A stretch of DNA of 64,000 bases. Source: Isoetes taiwanensis. Its lineage: Eukaryota; Streptophyta; Lycopodiopsida; Isoetales; Isoetaceae. The stretch spans positions 2,008,827 to 2,072,826 of the forward strand of contig JAJEKV010000077.1 of the NCBI GenBank assembly GCA_021234155.1, written 5' to 3'. Every line of letters begins with the position of its first letter. Position 1 is the first letter of the stretch. Below are positions 12,434 to 23,755 of the stretch, in pieces. A model generated the notes under the pieces. It made no database searches, was not told where the DNA came from, and saw nothing but the letters and a program-made list of their open reading frames with translations. The translations under genes and the position numbers were made by a program.

Positions 12434-12849
12434 CATTGACATTAATTAACACAACCATTGGGTCCAACACATTTAAATTAAAATCCCCCTTAAACCCCCT
12501 TTGGTGTGGATGCATATTCACACGGGGGTGACTTTCCGGCAACGAGCTATTGGATAGGCATATTCACCCCTTATTCCTTAATCTACACCGGCATAAAAAG
12601 TTCCTCGCTTGTGGTATGTAAGTACAAAATTTGCTATCTTTGTATAACAAGATTTGCAAAAATACTATAAGATTTCGCGGAATACTATATGGTGTTGATT
12701 TTGTATGCGTAAAAAATACAATTATGAGGGCTCGCCGCTGCCCCTAAACGCCACCCCCCATGTGAATATGCATCCAAACCAAAGGGGGTTTAAGGGGATT
12801 TTAATTTTAAATGTGTTGGACCCAATGGTTGTGTTAATTAATGTCAATG
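12434..12849. mobile_element. Fold-back (MITE-like) element with 97-bp arms
   Basis: The left arm 12434-12530 and right arm 12752-12849 are near-perfect reverse complements. Both carry the words AACACATTTAAATTAAAAT, CCCCTTAAACCCCCTTTGG and ATGCATATTCACA on opposite strands, separated by about 220 bp. A related single arm lies at 6090-6185. No coding capacity. It fits a non-autonomous fold-back or MITE element; I could not fix a target duplication. Confidence 0.75.
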
Positions 12850-12975
12850 GTGAACCAATGTGTTGGTTGTTAATGTCAATGGTTGTTATGTGTTGGGGGT
12901 TTAATTTTATATGTTGGATGTTAATGGTTTTGTGTTGCAAAAAAAAAATTTGGCCCCAAACTAGGGGCGTCCCCG
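12850..12975. repeat. T/G-rich extension of the fold-back repeat
   Basis: Variants of TTAATGTCAATGGTT recur several times, then an A run and GGCCCC. The order resembles the inverse of 6040-6110, so the family probably extends beyond the arms. Confidence 0.5.
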
Positions 12976-13580
12976 GTGTGACAAAAATTTTTAGAATTCA
13001 AAACCAAAAAACTAGAATTCATTTGAGGCTTTCATCCTTTGTAACTTTTTGAATTTCATCACAATAAAACAAATAGAACATAAGTAAGATAGAGCGGATT
13101 GATCCCATTATTCCCGAAGTCATAAAGTTTGCAACACCCATACACAAACATTTTTCAACCGGGAATTTAACTTGAGCCTTTGGCCTCCATGGATTCTTGT
13201 GGTGAGAAACCAAAGTGGGAAACTTTTACGCTTGTTGCACAAGGATCTAGAAGCCGTGGAATTTTGCTTAATAACTGCCTCAAAATCTAAAATGCATGGT
13301 AATTTTTTGCAAGCTTCATTCGAATGAGCCATAAAACAATATCAATAGCATAATCAGATAATCGGTGGTAGGATGTGAAAACCTACCAAACCCGGCCGAG
13401 AAATTGATGTTTTAGCATAGATAACTTAACCAAATATATCCATATCATACACCATCAAAAAGATCTTGGGAGAGAGCTTTCCAACGAATAATAAAATCAT
13501 CTCAAACGAGCTCACGGATCAAAAGTTATGATAAGAAATGTGTTGCCGGGCGGGAAACCGCACTACATGCGCCCTTCAAG

Positions 13581-13800
13581 GCCACAAAAAGAGGGCTTTT
13601 GTTATGAGCCATTGGTTCATTGACCATTGCGCACCACCATACACGAAAAAGGGCTTTTGTTGCGGGAGCCATTGGTTGTTGGCCATTATACCACACGCAC
13701 ACAAAAAGGGGCTTTTGTTGTGAGCCATTGGTTGTTGACCATTATGCACCACACGCAAAAAAGGGCTTTGTTGTGGAGCCATTGGTTGTTGACCATTGGA
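13581..13800 (+). repeat. Minisatellite, four units of about 55 bp
   Basis: Four degenerate units share AAAAAGGGCTTTTGTTG, GAGCCATTGGTTGTTG and ACCATTATGCACCACACGC. The open frames across it on both strands are products of the repeat, not genes. Confidence 0.85.
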
Positions 13801-14153
13801 AAAAAAGGCTAAAATCAATGGCTCAGAAATGGTGCACTCTAGATGTACGCATTAGTACATCCATTTGAATACATCACGAAATCATAGGAAAACCTTAGTG
13901 AAAAGCGTACAAAAACACAAAGAAAACCCCCTGTTATTATGCTACATATTGAATCAAACCATGAATTAGAATTTTGCTTGCCATAGTCGAATCGGCATCC
14001 CAGGAGATTGGATTGAAAAAAACACGACCAAAATGAGCGCAGAGATTGAATCAAATACCCGAAGCTCAAATTTGCTCGGTGTTCTTATATTTGCAGAGAA
14101 ACCAAAGATCGGCCTTCTTAAAATGCAATCGCACATCGTGCACTCAAGCATTT

Positions 14154-14217
14154 GCTCAAGCATTTTCAGGGAATGTTAGAAAATACGCTCAAACATTTCA
14201 GGCAATGTTAGAAAATG
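14154..14217 (+). repeat. 33-bp tandem duplication
   Basis: GCTCAA(G/A)CATTT(T)CAGG(G/C)AATG and TTAGAAAAT occur twice in immediate succession. Confidence 0.75.
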
Positions 14218-16544
14218 ACCTTTATTACCATGTTAAGAGACATTTAGAGAAATACGGAAACATTAATACACTATGCATGTTATTGTTTGCCTTAGCATTT
14301 ATGTTGGCATTTTGAATTCAACCTTTCCATCAAAAGGAAATACCTATGACCATATTCCTATTGTCCAATGATGAAATTTTTTATGTTGGAATTGTGAGAT
14401 GTGAATAATTCCCTTTAAGGCATAACTATGTCCAGACTAATTTGGAATGAATTGACAAATAGGATGTATGTGATTATGTGATAGTTTTGATGAGTTTCCA
14501 ATTAGTATTTCCAGGAAGCAAACCAACCCAAAACAACCAATGGTCTCTTAACAGATTTGTTTCTCAAATGGTCCATTCCGAATTCAAAATAAATCAACCT
14601 CCCAATCTATGCCTAAAAGCAATCTCTCTTTTCTACATAATCTAGCTTGATTTGAAAAACAAAGGAACCACAAGAATAAAGCCATAAACATCATATATGA
14701 AAAAAAATAAAGTTCTCCATTGTGCACAAATTTGACTCTACACAGGGCGCTAGCGCTAAATACTTGTATATAAATATTATTAATATTACATATTACACCA
14801 TTGAACATGACATCCCACATATCGTGGAATTGAGCCATTGAATTAAAACCCCCCCCCCCCCCCAAAGTTGTTTTTGTTAATATTCATGCAAGGCATCCAT
14901 CAAGAGGGCTCGCATGGCAGGTTGGATGTCGATTTCTGGACGATCTTGGCCATTGTTAAGTGTGACTTATTTTCTAGCAAGCTTTTGTTAACTGTCAGTT
15001 TCAAATATAGAATTAAACCAAAGATTGTGAAGCGCATTATACACACGTATAGTACATATATACGGTGTATGTCTTTGGAGTTCCTCGCCATTGGATGCCC
15101 CGCCAACATCACAAAAATGGTTCTGTCGCAAGAAAACGATTATAAGTATACGGCCATTTTGCTATGGTTTGCATATGATTGTGTTGTTGTATTTGTGTGA
15201 GGGTATGCTAGTAGTATTTCTAGAGCACGTGGTGTATTTCTAGTTAGTCTGCATTCCCACCCTATGGTTTTGCATACACATGTGCATGCGTTACACGCAC
15301 TCAATGCATGCACACAGTGCATGCATAACATTCATATATGCAGTGCATACATGTTGAGCCCTCTTTTACTTAGCACCTTGTAAGGCACATGCTTACTTTT
15401 TTTTTTCTTTTTTTTTTTTTCTTTTGCGGTTACATAGGTCTTTTCACATAAGAGGCTTATTTTTTCTCGAGCGTCGAGAAACACCTAAGGTTTGGAAAAA
15501 CGTGTGCAATCTTTAATGGTTTTTTTTTTCTTCCAAATAATTAATTTCTCTTTGTTTTAATGTTCTTGGCATATTTATTTGCTTTTGAATTTGTAGTGAC
15601 AGGTGATAATGGTTTTGTAATCATGGGTCAATTGCAGATAAACATTGATTGTGGGTGTAGCCTTGTTGTGTTGGCTCTATAACTATCTATAATGGGTTCA
15701 GTTCCTTGAATTATTGATGTCCTCATTCCTTATAATTGCATCACAACTATTTTGCGTCACGTGAAACGTATGAGTATAGGGTCATTTTGCTATGGTTTGC
15801 ATATGATTGTGTTGTTGTATTTGTGTGAGGGTATGCTAGTAATATTTTTAGAGGATATGGTGTATTTCTAGTTAGTTTGCACTCCCTATGGTTTTGGCAT
15901 GCACACGTGCATGCATTACATGCATACAATGTATGCGCACAGTGCATGCATAACATACATACATGCAATGCATGCATGTTGAGCTCCTCTTTTACTAACA
16001 ACATGCAAGGCACATGCTTATCTTCTTTTGCGGCCGTATAGTCCTTTAACACAAGAGGCTTGCTTTTTCTCTAGCCTCAAAAAACACCTAGGGCTTGCAA
16101 ACTTGTGCAATCTTTCATGTTCCTTTTTCTCCAAGGTAATTTGTTTTAATGTTCTTGGCATATTTACTTGCTCTTGAATTTGCAATGATAGGTGGTCAAT
16201 GGTTTTGTATTCGTGGTCCAATCCCATGGGTTCTAATGTTGTCGTATCATTGTTTTGTTGTGGTATTACGGGACAAAATCTGTCTCCATGGCTCTTTGTT
16301 GAACATCAATTATAGGTGTAGCGTTGTTGTGTTAGCTCTATAACTATCTTACGCTATTATAGTGGGGTCAATACCCATTCTTTGAATTTATTGATGTCCC
16401 TTTTCCTTATGATTTCATCACAGCTGTTTTGTATACCAAATGCTCTCAAATGTTTCTATTTATTTAACAAAGAAATAGGAAGTCACAACTATAAGTGTGA
16501 TTTGGTTTGTAGTATTGGCGTTTTTCAAACACATTGTTGGGGTC

Positions 16545-16622
16545 GTCACCACTCACCACACTCGTCACCACTCACCACAAAAGTCACCACTCACCACTCA
16601 CCACTCACCACACTCACCACTA
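16545..16622 (+). repeat. CACCACT-type simple repeat
   Basis: About ten imperfect copies of the heptamer CACCACT with a few interruptions, lying between modules B and C of the composite repeat. Confidence 0.9.
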
Positions 16623-16969
16623 TTGAGGTGGTATAGGGGATTATATACCGTATATGGAGGGATGTACGCACATGCACGCGTGCAGGATATTTGCACGTAT
16701 GTATTGTGGGCATTATGATTACTGTGTTATCTGAGCAGAGAGAGAGGGAGAACAGAGAGACGGTGTATTGAGAGAGATTATTTTTGCTTGATCTAGCTAT
16801 GGAGATGATGATTCTTTGTCTTGTGCATTGCCTTGATCTGATAGATTGAGCTTGGATTGTTGGGTTTTTCATCCTTCTTGCAAGGTTAGAGTTCAGGCTC
16901 TAACACACATGATCCTATGTCAATGGGTCTATACATTTATTAATATTCTTAATATGATTCTAATAAGTT

Positions 16970-17040
16970 TGTTGCGCTCCTTATGGGTCCCATAGGCCGA
17001 TTGGCCTCAGTGGACGATAAAAAATCATTCTCATTCTCAT
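16970..17040 (+). mobile_element. Solo 3' end of the (ATTCT)n-tailed LINE family
   Basis: ATGGGTCCCATAGGCCGATT, GTGGACGATAAAA and then (ATTCTC)n match the 3' termini at 41005-41154, 43240-43320 (minus) and 51542-51615 (minus). The short tandem tail marks it as a non-LTR retrotransposon 3' end. It is extremely 5'-truncated and sits in module C of the composite repeat. Confidence 0.7.
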
Positions 17041-17548
17041 TATTTTTTGTTATATGATTGATAGATAGTATGAATGATCACATCCCATGTTCTTCTACAA
17101 AATCTTTATCTTACCTTATGTTATCGACAAAAAATAATGTTGTGTTCATATTCCATGATCCATTTCCTAAGTAGTTCCATCGCATCATTTTACTCACAAT
17201 GAAGTTCATCTTCTACAAGACAACCCCTAGGCTCGAAAAGGGTTAAATTTTTTTTTACTCATACACATAGCCCATTATATATATAAATATTCAAAACATA
17301 TATAATTCTCCTAGGGAGATGCTTTTGGAATATTCATGTGTTATTCTTATTTCTGAGCTCGACACGTAAGTCTCGTGGGTTTCTGAGGAAAAAATGTTAA
17401 AATCCAATAAATAGGGAGAAAAAGGCCTTTCTAAAAAAAAATTTGTTGCATGATGTGTTGTTTTTGAGAAGACAGGAGTGTGCACGACGGATCTCAAGAC
17501 ACCGCAAGCTAGGAATTGGGTCGACCGATGTGGAGTCGCGGACGCTCC

Positions 17549-19118
17549 GTGATAATATACCTGCATGAATACGTATATTATAATCGACACGCCACTAGTA
17601 CATGACTAATTTAGACGACACATGCACGATCGACCATAAAGGGTAGTACCCTAGGGTACAACCTTGTGACCCATTATATTGCACATGTTAAGGCCACATG
17701 CTAATATAATATCCTTTTTGCCATGTGGCAATAGCCTATTGACAAAAAAAGGGCCCAGCCCTAAATTCGTGGGATAAAGGGGCATAAACCCTAAAAGGGA
17801 AACCCTTTCGCCTCAGCCCCCCATAAGTCGGATTGGAGCAAAGATTGGACGCCTTCGCTGCGGAACAAGAAAGCAAGAGGAACCGAATTCCTTAGTGGCG
17901 CCGATCCAAGCCGCCAATCTCGAGATTCAAAAAGATGGACGCCTTCTAGAGGAGTGGGAGCCAGCCAAGAAGCGGGTTAGTGGTTGATCCGGATAGTTAG
18001 ATCCGAAGTTTTCAGCCCTCATTCCATAGAAGTTTAGTATTCATTCTTAGCTATAGGCACCCCCTACGACCCTAAGAATGAGAGAGAGAGACACTATCAA
18101 AGGAACCTAACCATGTATGATTAGGTAGGTTAGAATAGATGTATTCTATTATTTCCGAGTTGTAGATGATATCAGGACATTCTATGCCACTCTTGTGTAT
18201 TGGGAAGGGGTAGAGACCCAGAGCCCAAGTAGTTGGATGATCCTAGTTTTAGCCCATTAATTCCCAATTAATGCGGGTTCTGCGGCATAAGAGCCCGCCG
18301 GGTCGTGGGTGGCGGAGCTAGACCGGCCGACAAGGGAGGTCTTGTCCAATCACGGCTGATCCTCCGCATGTAGCGACGTCGGGAACGTTGTGAGCAAGGC
18401 CTAATACCGGGCACTGCGCGGAGGGAGGGTGGCTTGGGCTCACACCTCTTGGGCGGATGCCGCCTCCTAGGGGTTCAAGTCGTGAGCACGAAAGCAAAGG
18501 GCTCTCCTCGCCGCCTGCGTGGTTGGCATGAACCTTCCGGAGGGGAGCGATCCCTCCTCGCCTCATCGGGCCGGGAGATGCAACCCAAAGAGTGAGCCCT
18601 CTCGGCTATTCACCCGCAGTTACTTTTGCCAGCTCCAATACTTTTTCACCCATCTCAGTATGCAATGTGAGGGGCGGATGGAGGGACTACCCAACTGCAT
18701 ATGTTCCTATGCCAGCCCAAATCCATTTGCCATGAATTCGCCTCAGATTGCTATCCGGAGACCCCAAGCCGTCACGATCCCCATCACCCCAACTTGGGTG
18801 GATCTTCCCTATGTTATGTTGATGCACCGATGTGTGATGCGCTATCGCGGATATGGTGGACCACCCTTCGAGGTGGGTATGTTTATTATCTCCATTGATG
18901 TCATGTGCTCATGTTTTGTTTACGCTTCCGCTGTTAGGTCGACATCTCAGGGAGACTCGGATGAATGACACGCCCATTCTTCCCCGCCGGGTTCTTGGCC
19001 ACCATCGAGCCCGATGTTAGGTGGATCGGCCTCACATCGACGGGCGATGTCGGGTTTGAGGGATGATTCCAGCTTGTTGTATACCATCGGGTATCGTGAT
19101 ATGAGCCGGGTCGCCACA
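17549..19118 (+). mobile_element. Putative 5' LTR of a Ty3/gypsy-like element
   Basis: The segment ends in CA just before a primer binding site at 19123. It contains an AAACCCTAAAAGGGAAACCC-like block at about 17790 and GC-rich, non-coding sequence. The 5' boundary is uncertain; TGATAATATACC near 17549 is one possibility. No matching 3' LTR is visible in the window. Confidence 0.4.
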
Positions 19119-19122
19119 ATGG

Positions 19123-19140
19123 TGGTATCGAGCTCTGATC
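19123..19140 (+). promoter_or_regulatory. Primer binding site, initiator-Met tRNA type (decayed)
   Basis: TGGTATCGAGCTCTGATC resembles the plant consensus TGGTATCAGAGC(TCTGATC), with two bases missing after TGGTATC. Position just 3' of an LTR-like segment supports the reading. Confidence 0.65.
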
Positions 19141-19350
19141 TTGGCGCATCAGATCGAAAGCAATCCAATCCAAAATCCTATAGGAACTAACTAATCTAGA
19201 CATTCACCTTGGAGATAAAAGCCCAAGCACCAACCTCGAAAGAAGGGAAAATTTTTCTTCCCGTGCTAGAGTTAGTAATTATCCAGATTAGAATAATTAG
19301 AGAATCTAAGTAAGATAGAGTCCACTAAATTTTAGGCACCTTTGTCGACA

Positions 19351-19840
19351 CCTCCAAGAGTGCGCCAGAGCATGTTAGGTCCGCACTCCAATGGGTCTCA
19401 CAAGACTTTAGAGTGGTCACCCCATATGAACTCGAATTCGGCCATAAGTACCCCAAATGGTAAAATAAAGATGAAATTCCATCTAACAAAATTCGAATTA
19501 GCTAACATTGTATGTTAAAACACGGAAAATCCTAAATAAGAGTCAACTTAGAGCAACATCTCTAAGAGTGCGCCAGAGCATAGTTAGGTCATTTACCTAA
19601 CACCTTTCTCTCAAGACTCTTTGGAGTGGTCCCCCAAAAGTGACTTCACAATCTACTCAAAACTAACTCAAAGTGCAAAATAAATGGTAGAATCGAGCTT
19701 GGAATGCTTTCATTAGTAAGAAATGCCTGCTCATTAGTGTAAATTGGATACAATTAGGGCGAAAAGCACCACATCTCTAAGAGTGCGCCGTGGCCTAGTT
19801 AGGTCCAACCTAACCCCCGCTCACAAGACTCTTGAGGGGT
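19351..19840 (+). repeat. Three hairpin motifs spaced 209-216 bp apart
   Basis: Copies begin at about 19352, 19561 and 19777. Each reads CTAAGAGTGCGCC, an optional AGAGCATA, GTTAGGT, ACCTAAC, then CAAGACTCTTGAG or a variant. Outer arms CTAAGAGT / ACTCTTAG and inner arms GTTAGGT / ACCTAAC are complementary. Spacers between copies have diverged while the about 65-bp motif is kept. Two more copies lie at 21383-21660. Confidence 0.8.
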
Positions 19841-19939
19841 TCGAGAAAACCGCCAAGATCACTCCACTTTGGTTCAAGGTGGGGAGAGTTTCACAAAGAA
19901 AAACCAACCAGACGACCAACTCAATCCAACCCCTAAAAA

Positions 19940-20056
19940 TTAAACTCTATAAATTACGGACTTAGGCTCATTTTTAGGGTTTTCAAGTAATTCTCAGGAA
20001 GCTCCTTCCGATAGCCGATCTTCTAGCGCGCCGTTCAATTCAACGCTGTTATACAA
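19940..20056 (+). promoter_or_regulatory. TATA-like box and leader before the MARTKQTA frame
   Basis: CTCTATAAATTA (about 19947) lies about 105 bp upstream of the ATG at 20056 and about 170 bp downstream of the third hairpin motif. The same order (hairpin motifs, TATA, GC-richer leader, ATG) recurs at 21383-21953. Confidence 0.4.
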
Positions 20057-20398
20057 TGGCTAGGACAAAACAAACCGCCCCAGAAGCCCGTGAAGGAAGA
20101 TAAGCCCTACCAAGTACTCGCCACCAACGTAAGCTTAAAGATGCTGACGAAAAACTCAAGGTCGACATGGAGAGGCGGCCTAGGTACTATAGGAACTTGG
20201 AAAAGAGGCGCAGAAAGAAGAAAAGGCCAGAAGAAAGAAGAAAAGGCAAGGAGAAGGGAAGAAAGGGCCAAGAGAAAGGAGGAGAAGGCGAGAAGGAAAG
20301 CGGATGAAGAAATTGCAGAGGCGGAGGATCACCAATGGCGAGAGCAGAGGACCAAGAATAGGAGGAACCCGATCCAAAGGGAAAAGGGTAATGACTGA
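20056..20398 (+). pseudogene. Frame with a histone H3-like N-terminus and a highly charged body
   Basis: The frame begins MARTKQTA, identical to the histone H3 N-terminus, and stops after 15 codons. If one base of the CCCC run at 20078-20081 is ignored, the reading passes into a 102-codon frame (20090-20398). Over the first 23 positions the two then match H3 without gaps at MARTKQTA, Lys10, Pro17 and Leu21-Ala22-Thr23 (Met counted as 1). The rest is Lys/Arg/Glu-rich and likely helical (ERRK, KEEKARRK), unlike a histone fold. It lies in a decayed retroelement region 3.7 kb upstream of gag, behind a hairpin-repeat promoter block. It could be a retroelement protein with an H3-like tail, or a captured H3 5' end. 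Confidence 0.45.
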
Positions 20399-21382
20399 AG
20401 AACCCAGACCTAAGAAGAGGAGAACCTCAACCGGCCAGAAGTCATAAACGAGCCAACCGAGGGCTTAACAACCCCATCCCGCCGAAGACACGGGTGATGT
20501 AGCAGACTTTTGGAGGAAGTGCTTCGGAACCGGAGAGTCATCACGTAAGAAGGCTAACCCTCATCCCGACATAGAAGAACCCCTGTGAAGAAGACCCACT
20601 CCCCAGCTCGTGACCGGGGCAGACACAGATTGACCCCATCCCAGCCCATTGCCCCCACCATTTTCGTGTAATGGCAAGAGGCAAAGAAACTAGGGTGATG
20701 AGAAAGCAACCACAAAGAAGGCAAACCAAGACAGCCGTGGACTCTACACTCTAGGGCCCGAGAGGAGGTACAAGAAGGAATTAGCCAGCATGATATACAA
20801 GAAGATGTACGATGAGTACGCAGCCTTTTATTACCACACACGCTTTCGTCAAGTTTGTCGGGCGAGGGCGGCCAACTCGGTAGAAGCATTCCACCAAACC
20901 TCCACCGTAACCTTCCTGAACCCCCCAAGAAGCGCCTATGAAGAGATCCCAAGACTCTCCTTTGCAAGAGCCTCGAGAGAAATCCGCCACTTCCAAAGGA
21001 GCTACTGATTTTCTGATCCCAGAGCAAAAGATTCCGTGAGGTTCGTCCGAGAAATCTTGTGGGAAGTTCTACCCCAACAAGCTTAGTAACCAATGACATG
21101 TTACCGCTTTACAAGAAGCAAGAGATGGAGGTCGCACAACATTTCGAGGATTCACCGGCATGCACTTCCATGCAAAAAGAGTCACGCTTCAACCAAAGGA
21201 CATGAAGTTAGCCAAGTACATCAAGAGGAGAGAAATAGAAGAGAACTTACTCTTTTTTTGTAACTAATGTGCTTATATGTGATGTATGAAAATTTTGAAT
21301 AATAAAGATATATAGTCGTTTAAAAAATGTGTATTTCATTAGGTACAAGATAGATCTGGAGCAATGCGACATTTTTAATAAC
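20399..21382 (+). other. Decayed coding-like stretch
   Basis: AAG/GAG-rich plus strand with frequent stops. The 181-codon minus-strand frame here (20554-21099) is Ser/Arg/Leu-rich and reads as an antisense shadow. Probably the decayed continuation of the element that begins near 19.9 kb. Confidence 0.35.
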
Positions 21383-21960
21383 ACTCCAAGAGGCGCCAGA
21401 GCATAGTTAGGTCCCAACCTAACCCCTCCTCGCACTCTTAGAGTCATCCACCCAACTGACCTTTGATCAGCCCTACTTGCTCCAAACGTAGGAAATGAAC
21501 GAAGAAACTTGCATTTAGGAAGAAAATAAATAGGAATTTACCCCTTCCAAATTTGATTCTTGGCATCCATTAGACAGAGATAGGCCAACATTCATTCCAA
21601 GAGTGCGGGAGGCCACTTAGGTTCCCACCTAACACCCTCCTCAACAAGACTCTTAGAGGCCCCACCTTCGGGTCCATAACTTGAGCTAGACATATCCAAA
21701 TTGGCCAAAATTTGTTGCATTAGAACCCTAAAACTGTGGACAAGCCATTTTCTAGCTTCAAATTAACCTAGAAACATTAGCCTTCATCCCAATTACCAAG
21801 AGTTTTAGAAACCCTAAAATTTTAGGGTACAAATTCCCTATATATACCCTCATAACCCCTAAACCGCAAACTGCACTGCTCCCCACAAGGGCATCTCCCC
21901 AGCTTCCTCTGGGCCTCCCCGGTTCCGCTTGATATCGGCAGACGCCTCGCCATGGCTGCA
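21383..21960 (+). promoter_or_regulatory. Second hairpin-repeat promoter-like block
   Basis: Two hairpin motifs (about 21383-21443 and 21597-21659, 211 bp apart) precede CTATATATACC (about 21838), CTAAACCGC and a GC-rich leader with ATG at 21951. One motif is close to ideal: GTTAGGT-CCCA-ACCTAAC inside GCGC...CACTCTTAGAG. The layout duplicates that of 19351-20056. Confidence 0.5.
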
Positions 21961-23755
21961 TCCTTCATCACAGGCTTGGTATAGCTTCCCCCACATTGTC
22001 GAGGTAGATGTCAACATAGTATTCCAAGTCTTTCGAAAAGAATTTGACTGCTCGGGCAACTCAACTCCAATCCCTTCCACCGCCAAGTCCTGCAAGAATT
22101 CCAAGAGAAAGTAGTTCCTAGCTTGCAAGAAATACCACATGCATAGGGTACTTTGTACCAAAGATCAGATTGCAAATAGCCCTTAGTCATGTACCCAACA
22201 TTGCCAAAGTATTGCAAAACGTAATCAACCGCTACCCAAGCCTACATGACCCTAACCAGCAATAGAAACAGATTTTTCTCTTACAACACAACTTTAGCAC
22301 TATATCTAGTCTATAGGGTCAAAACCGTAGTAGGCTTAACCATCAATTCAGCCACTTGAGATCACACTTTGGACGCAAAGAAACTTAACGACTACCGCTT
22401 GAGTATGAACAGACCATAGCGTAAGCATCCAAGAAAGTGAGGACTCCGAAAGGAAAGTGAGGATGACATGGATGTGGACCCAGAGGAGGAACGCCGTGGA
22501 AGGTAACAAGACATCACCCGCCTGGTTTCCGACAGACCACCCCGAGGATTGCACAACCAATCGGCCGGGAATAACAAGTCTAGCACCCATCATAGTCAAG
22601 GCCAAGAGTACTTGTTGCTAAACGACATCAAAACCTCCCCAATGCGTGGACGAGGTTATGCCGCGATTTAACTCCTTCACCTTCTACTCAAGCAAATTTG
22701 GATTTAGAAGACTCCATCGACCAAGAAATCCAAGACTTTCCGTGCAAGTACGAGAGGCGCCTACATACACTGTGACACACCATGTCGACATTGAAGCCTA
22801 TGGCACTATCGAGGCATGATGACGGGAAGAACTCCCACAACAGGAGGAGTTTGTGGCACTTCAAGAGCAGATGGGAATAAGGGGAAGACAACAAGAGTAC
22901 TTCAAGGGGAGTCTTCTTCTTCGCAAGAACAAGTATCAAAATTCCAAGGGAGAGCCACAAACTTGACAAGTGTACTAACGCTTTCCGTGATTACAAGGAA
23001 TTAGTCAAGTACCTGGTCGATCAAGATGCATCAAGGCACAGTGGGTACCTCGTGAGCACGGGAGGAGTACCGTAGCAAAGCACTCAAATATTATCTTCCG
23101 CTTCCTAACTGACGCAGAATAATAATATTTCACAAGCGCTCAGCCCACGCGAGAGGGAAGAAGTCGGCGGATGCTAGTAGCACTTTCTGGATTTGGCATG
23201 CACGCATCTCCACTATCGTAAAAGTTGACCATGTCATTTTGGTGAAGCGGAAAACAGCCTTGGGCATTTTTCGACTTTCCGGCGGTACCCCACCTTCGAC
23301 AAGGTAAGTTATAAGGAAAGAAAGCTCATACCTCCCATAGACGGGTGGAAGAGCTAGCATTTGCCATCCGAGGGGATCATTTTAGGATATACTCGTGAAC
23401 TTGGGAAGTACAAGAGGTACAGCCCAAGTAAAGAAGTTTTTGAGGATCACCCCGGACTATCAGTAAAATCAATGTAATGAAAATCATGACTATTGTATTA
23501 AGTAAATATATATCGGTTATATATCAATAAAAATGTAAGATCTTTTGAATTGCATTTTAAATGTCTTTTGGTATCGTTGTTTTAACAATCATATCATTCA
23601 AACACTTAATGCAACCAACAAAAAAGAACTCATGATAAATGGTGCTAAGGTAATAGGTGCGCTTAGAACAGCCGTGAATGTCCACCTTTGAATTCCAAGC
23701 CCAAGGCAATCACACACCAATGAGACAATTCCAGCCCTGATCCGCTCAAGAGTAT
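21961..23755. other. Decayed retroelement-like stretch
   Basis: Low GC contrast, many stops in all frames, no recognisable domain. It lies between the second promoter-like block and gag and is presumably part of the same nest. Confidence 0.35.

Larger units (their letters stand above)
14750..17250 (+). repeat. Composite repeat, plus orientation, module order A-B-B-C
   Basis: Module A (14750-15070) holds ATATTACACCATTGAACATG, a poly-C tract and TTGGCCATTGTTAAG. Module B occurs twice (about 15150-15700 and 15775-16360); it starts TTTGCTATGGTTTGCATATG, carries a run of alternating TGCATGCA words, and includes GAGGCTTATTTTTTCT. Module C (16900-17250) holds GTCAATGGGTCTATACATTT. The same modules occur in reverse orientation at 28600-30550. 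No coding sequence seen; probably a decayed large element or tandem array. Confidence 0.75.

Noticed and set aside
13538-13868. Several overlapping 60-80 codon frames
   Set aside because: All fall in the 55-bp minisatellite and mirror its period.
20554-21099. 181-codon minus-strand open frame
   Set aside because: Ser/Arg/Leu-rich, no domain, antisense to an AAG/GAG-rich decayed coding strand; reads as a shadow frame.
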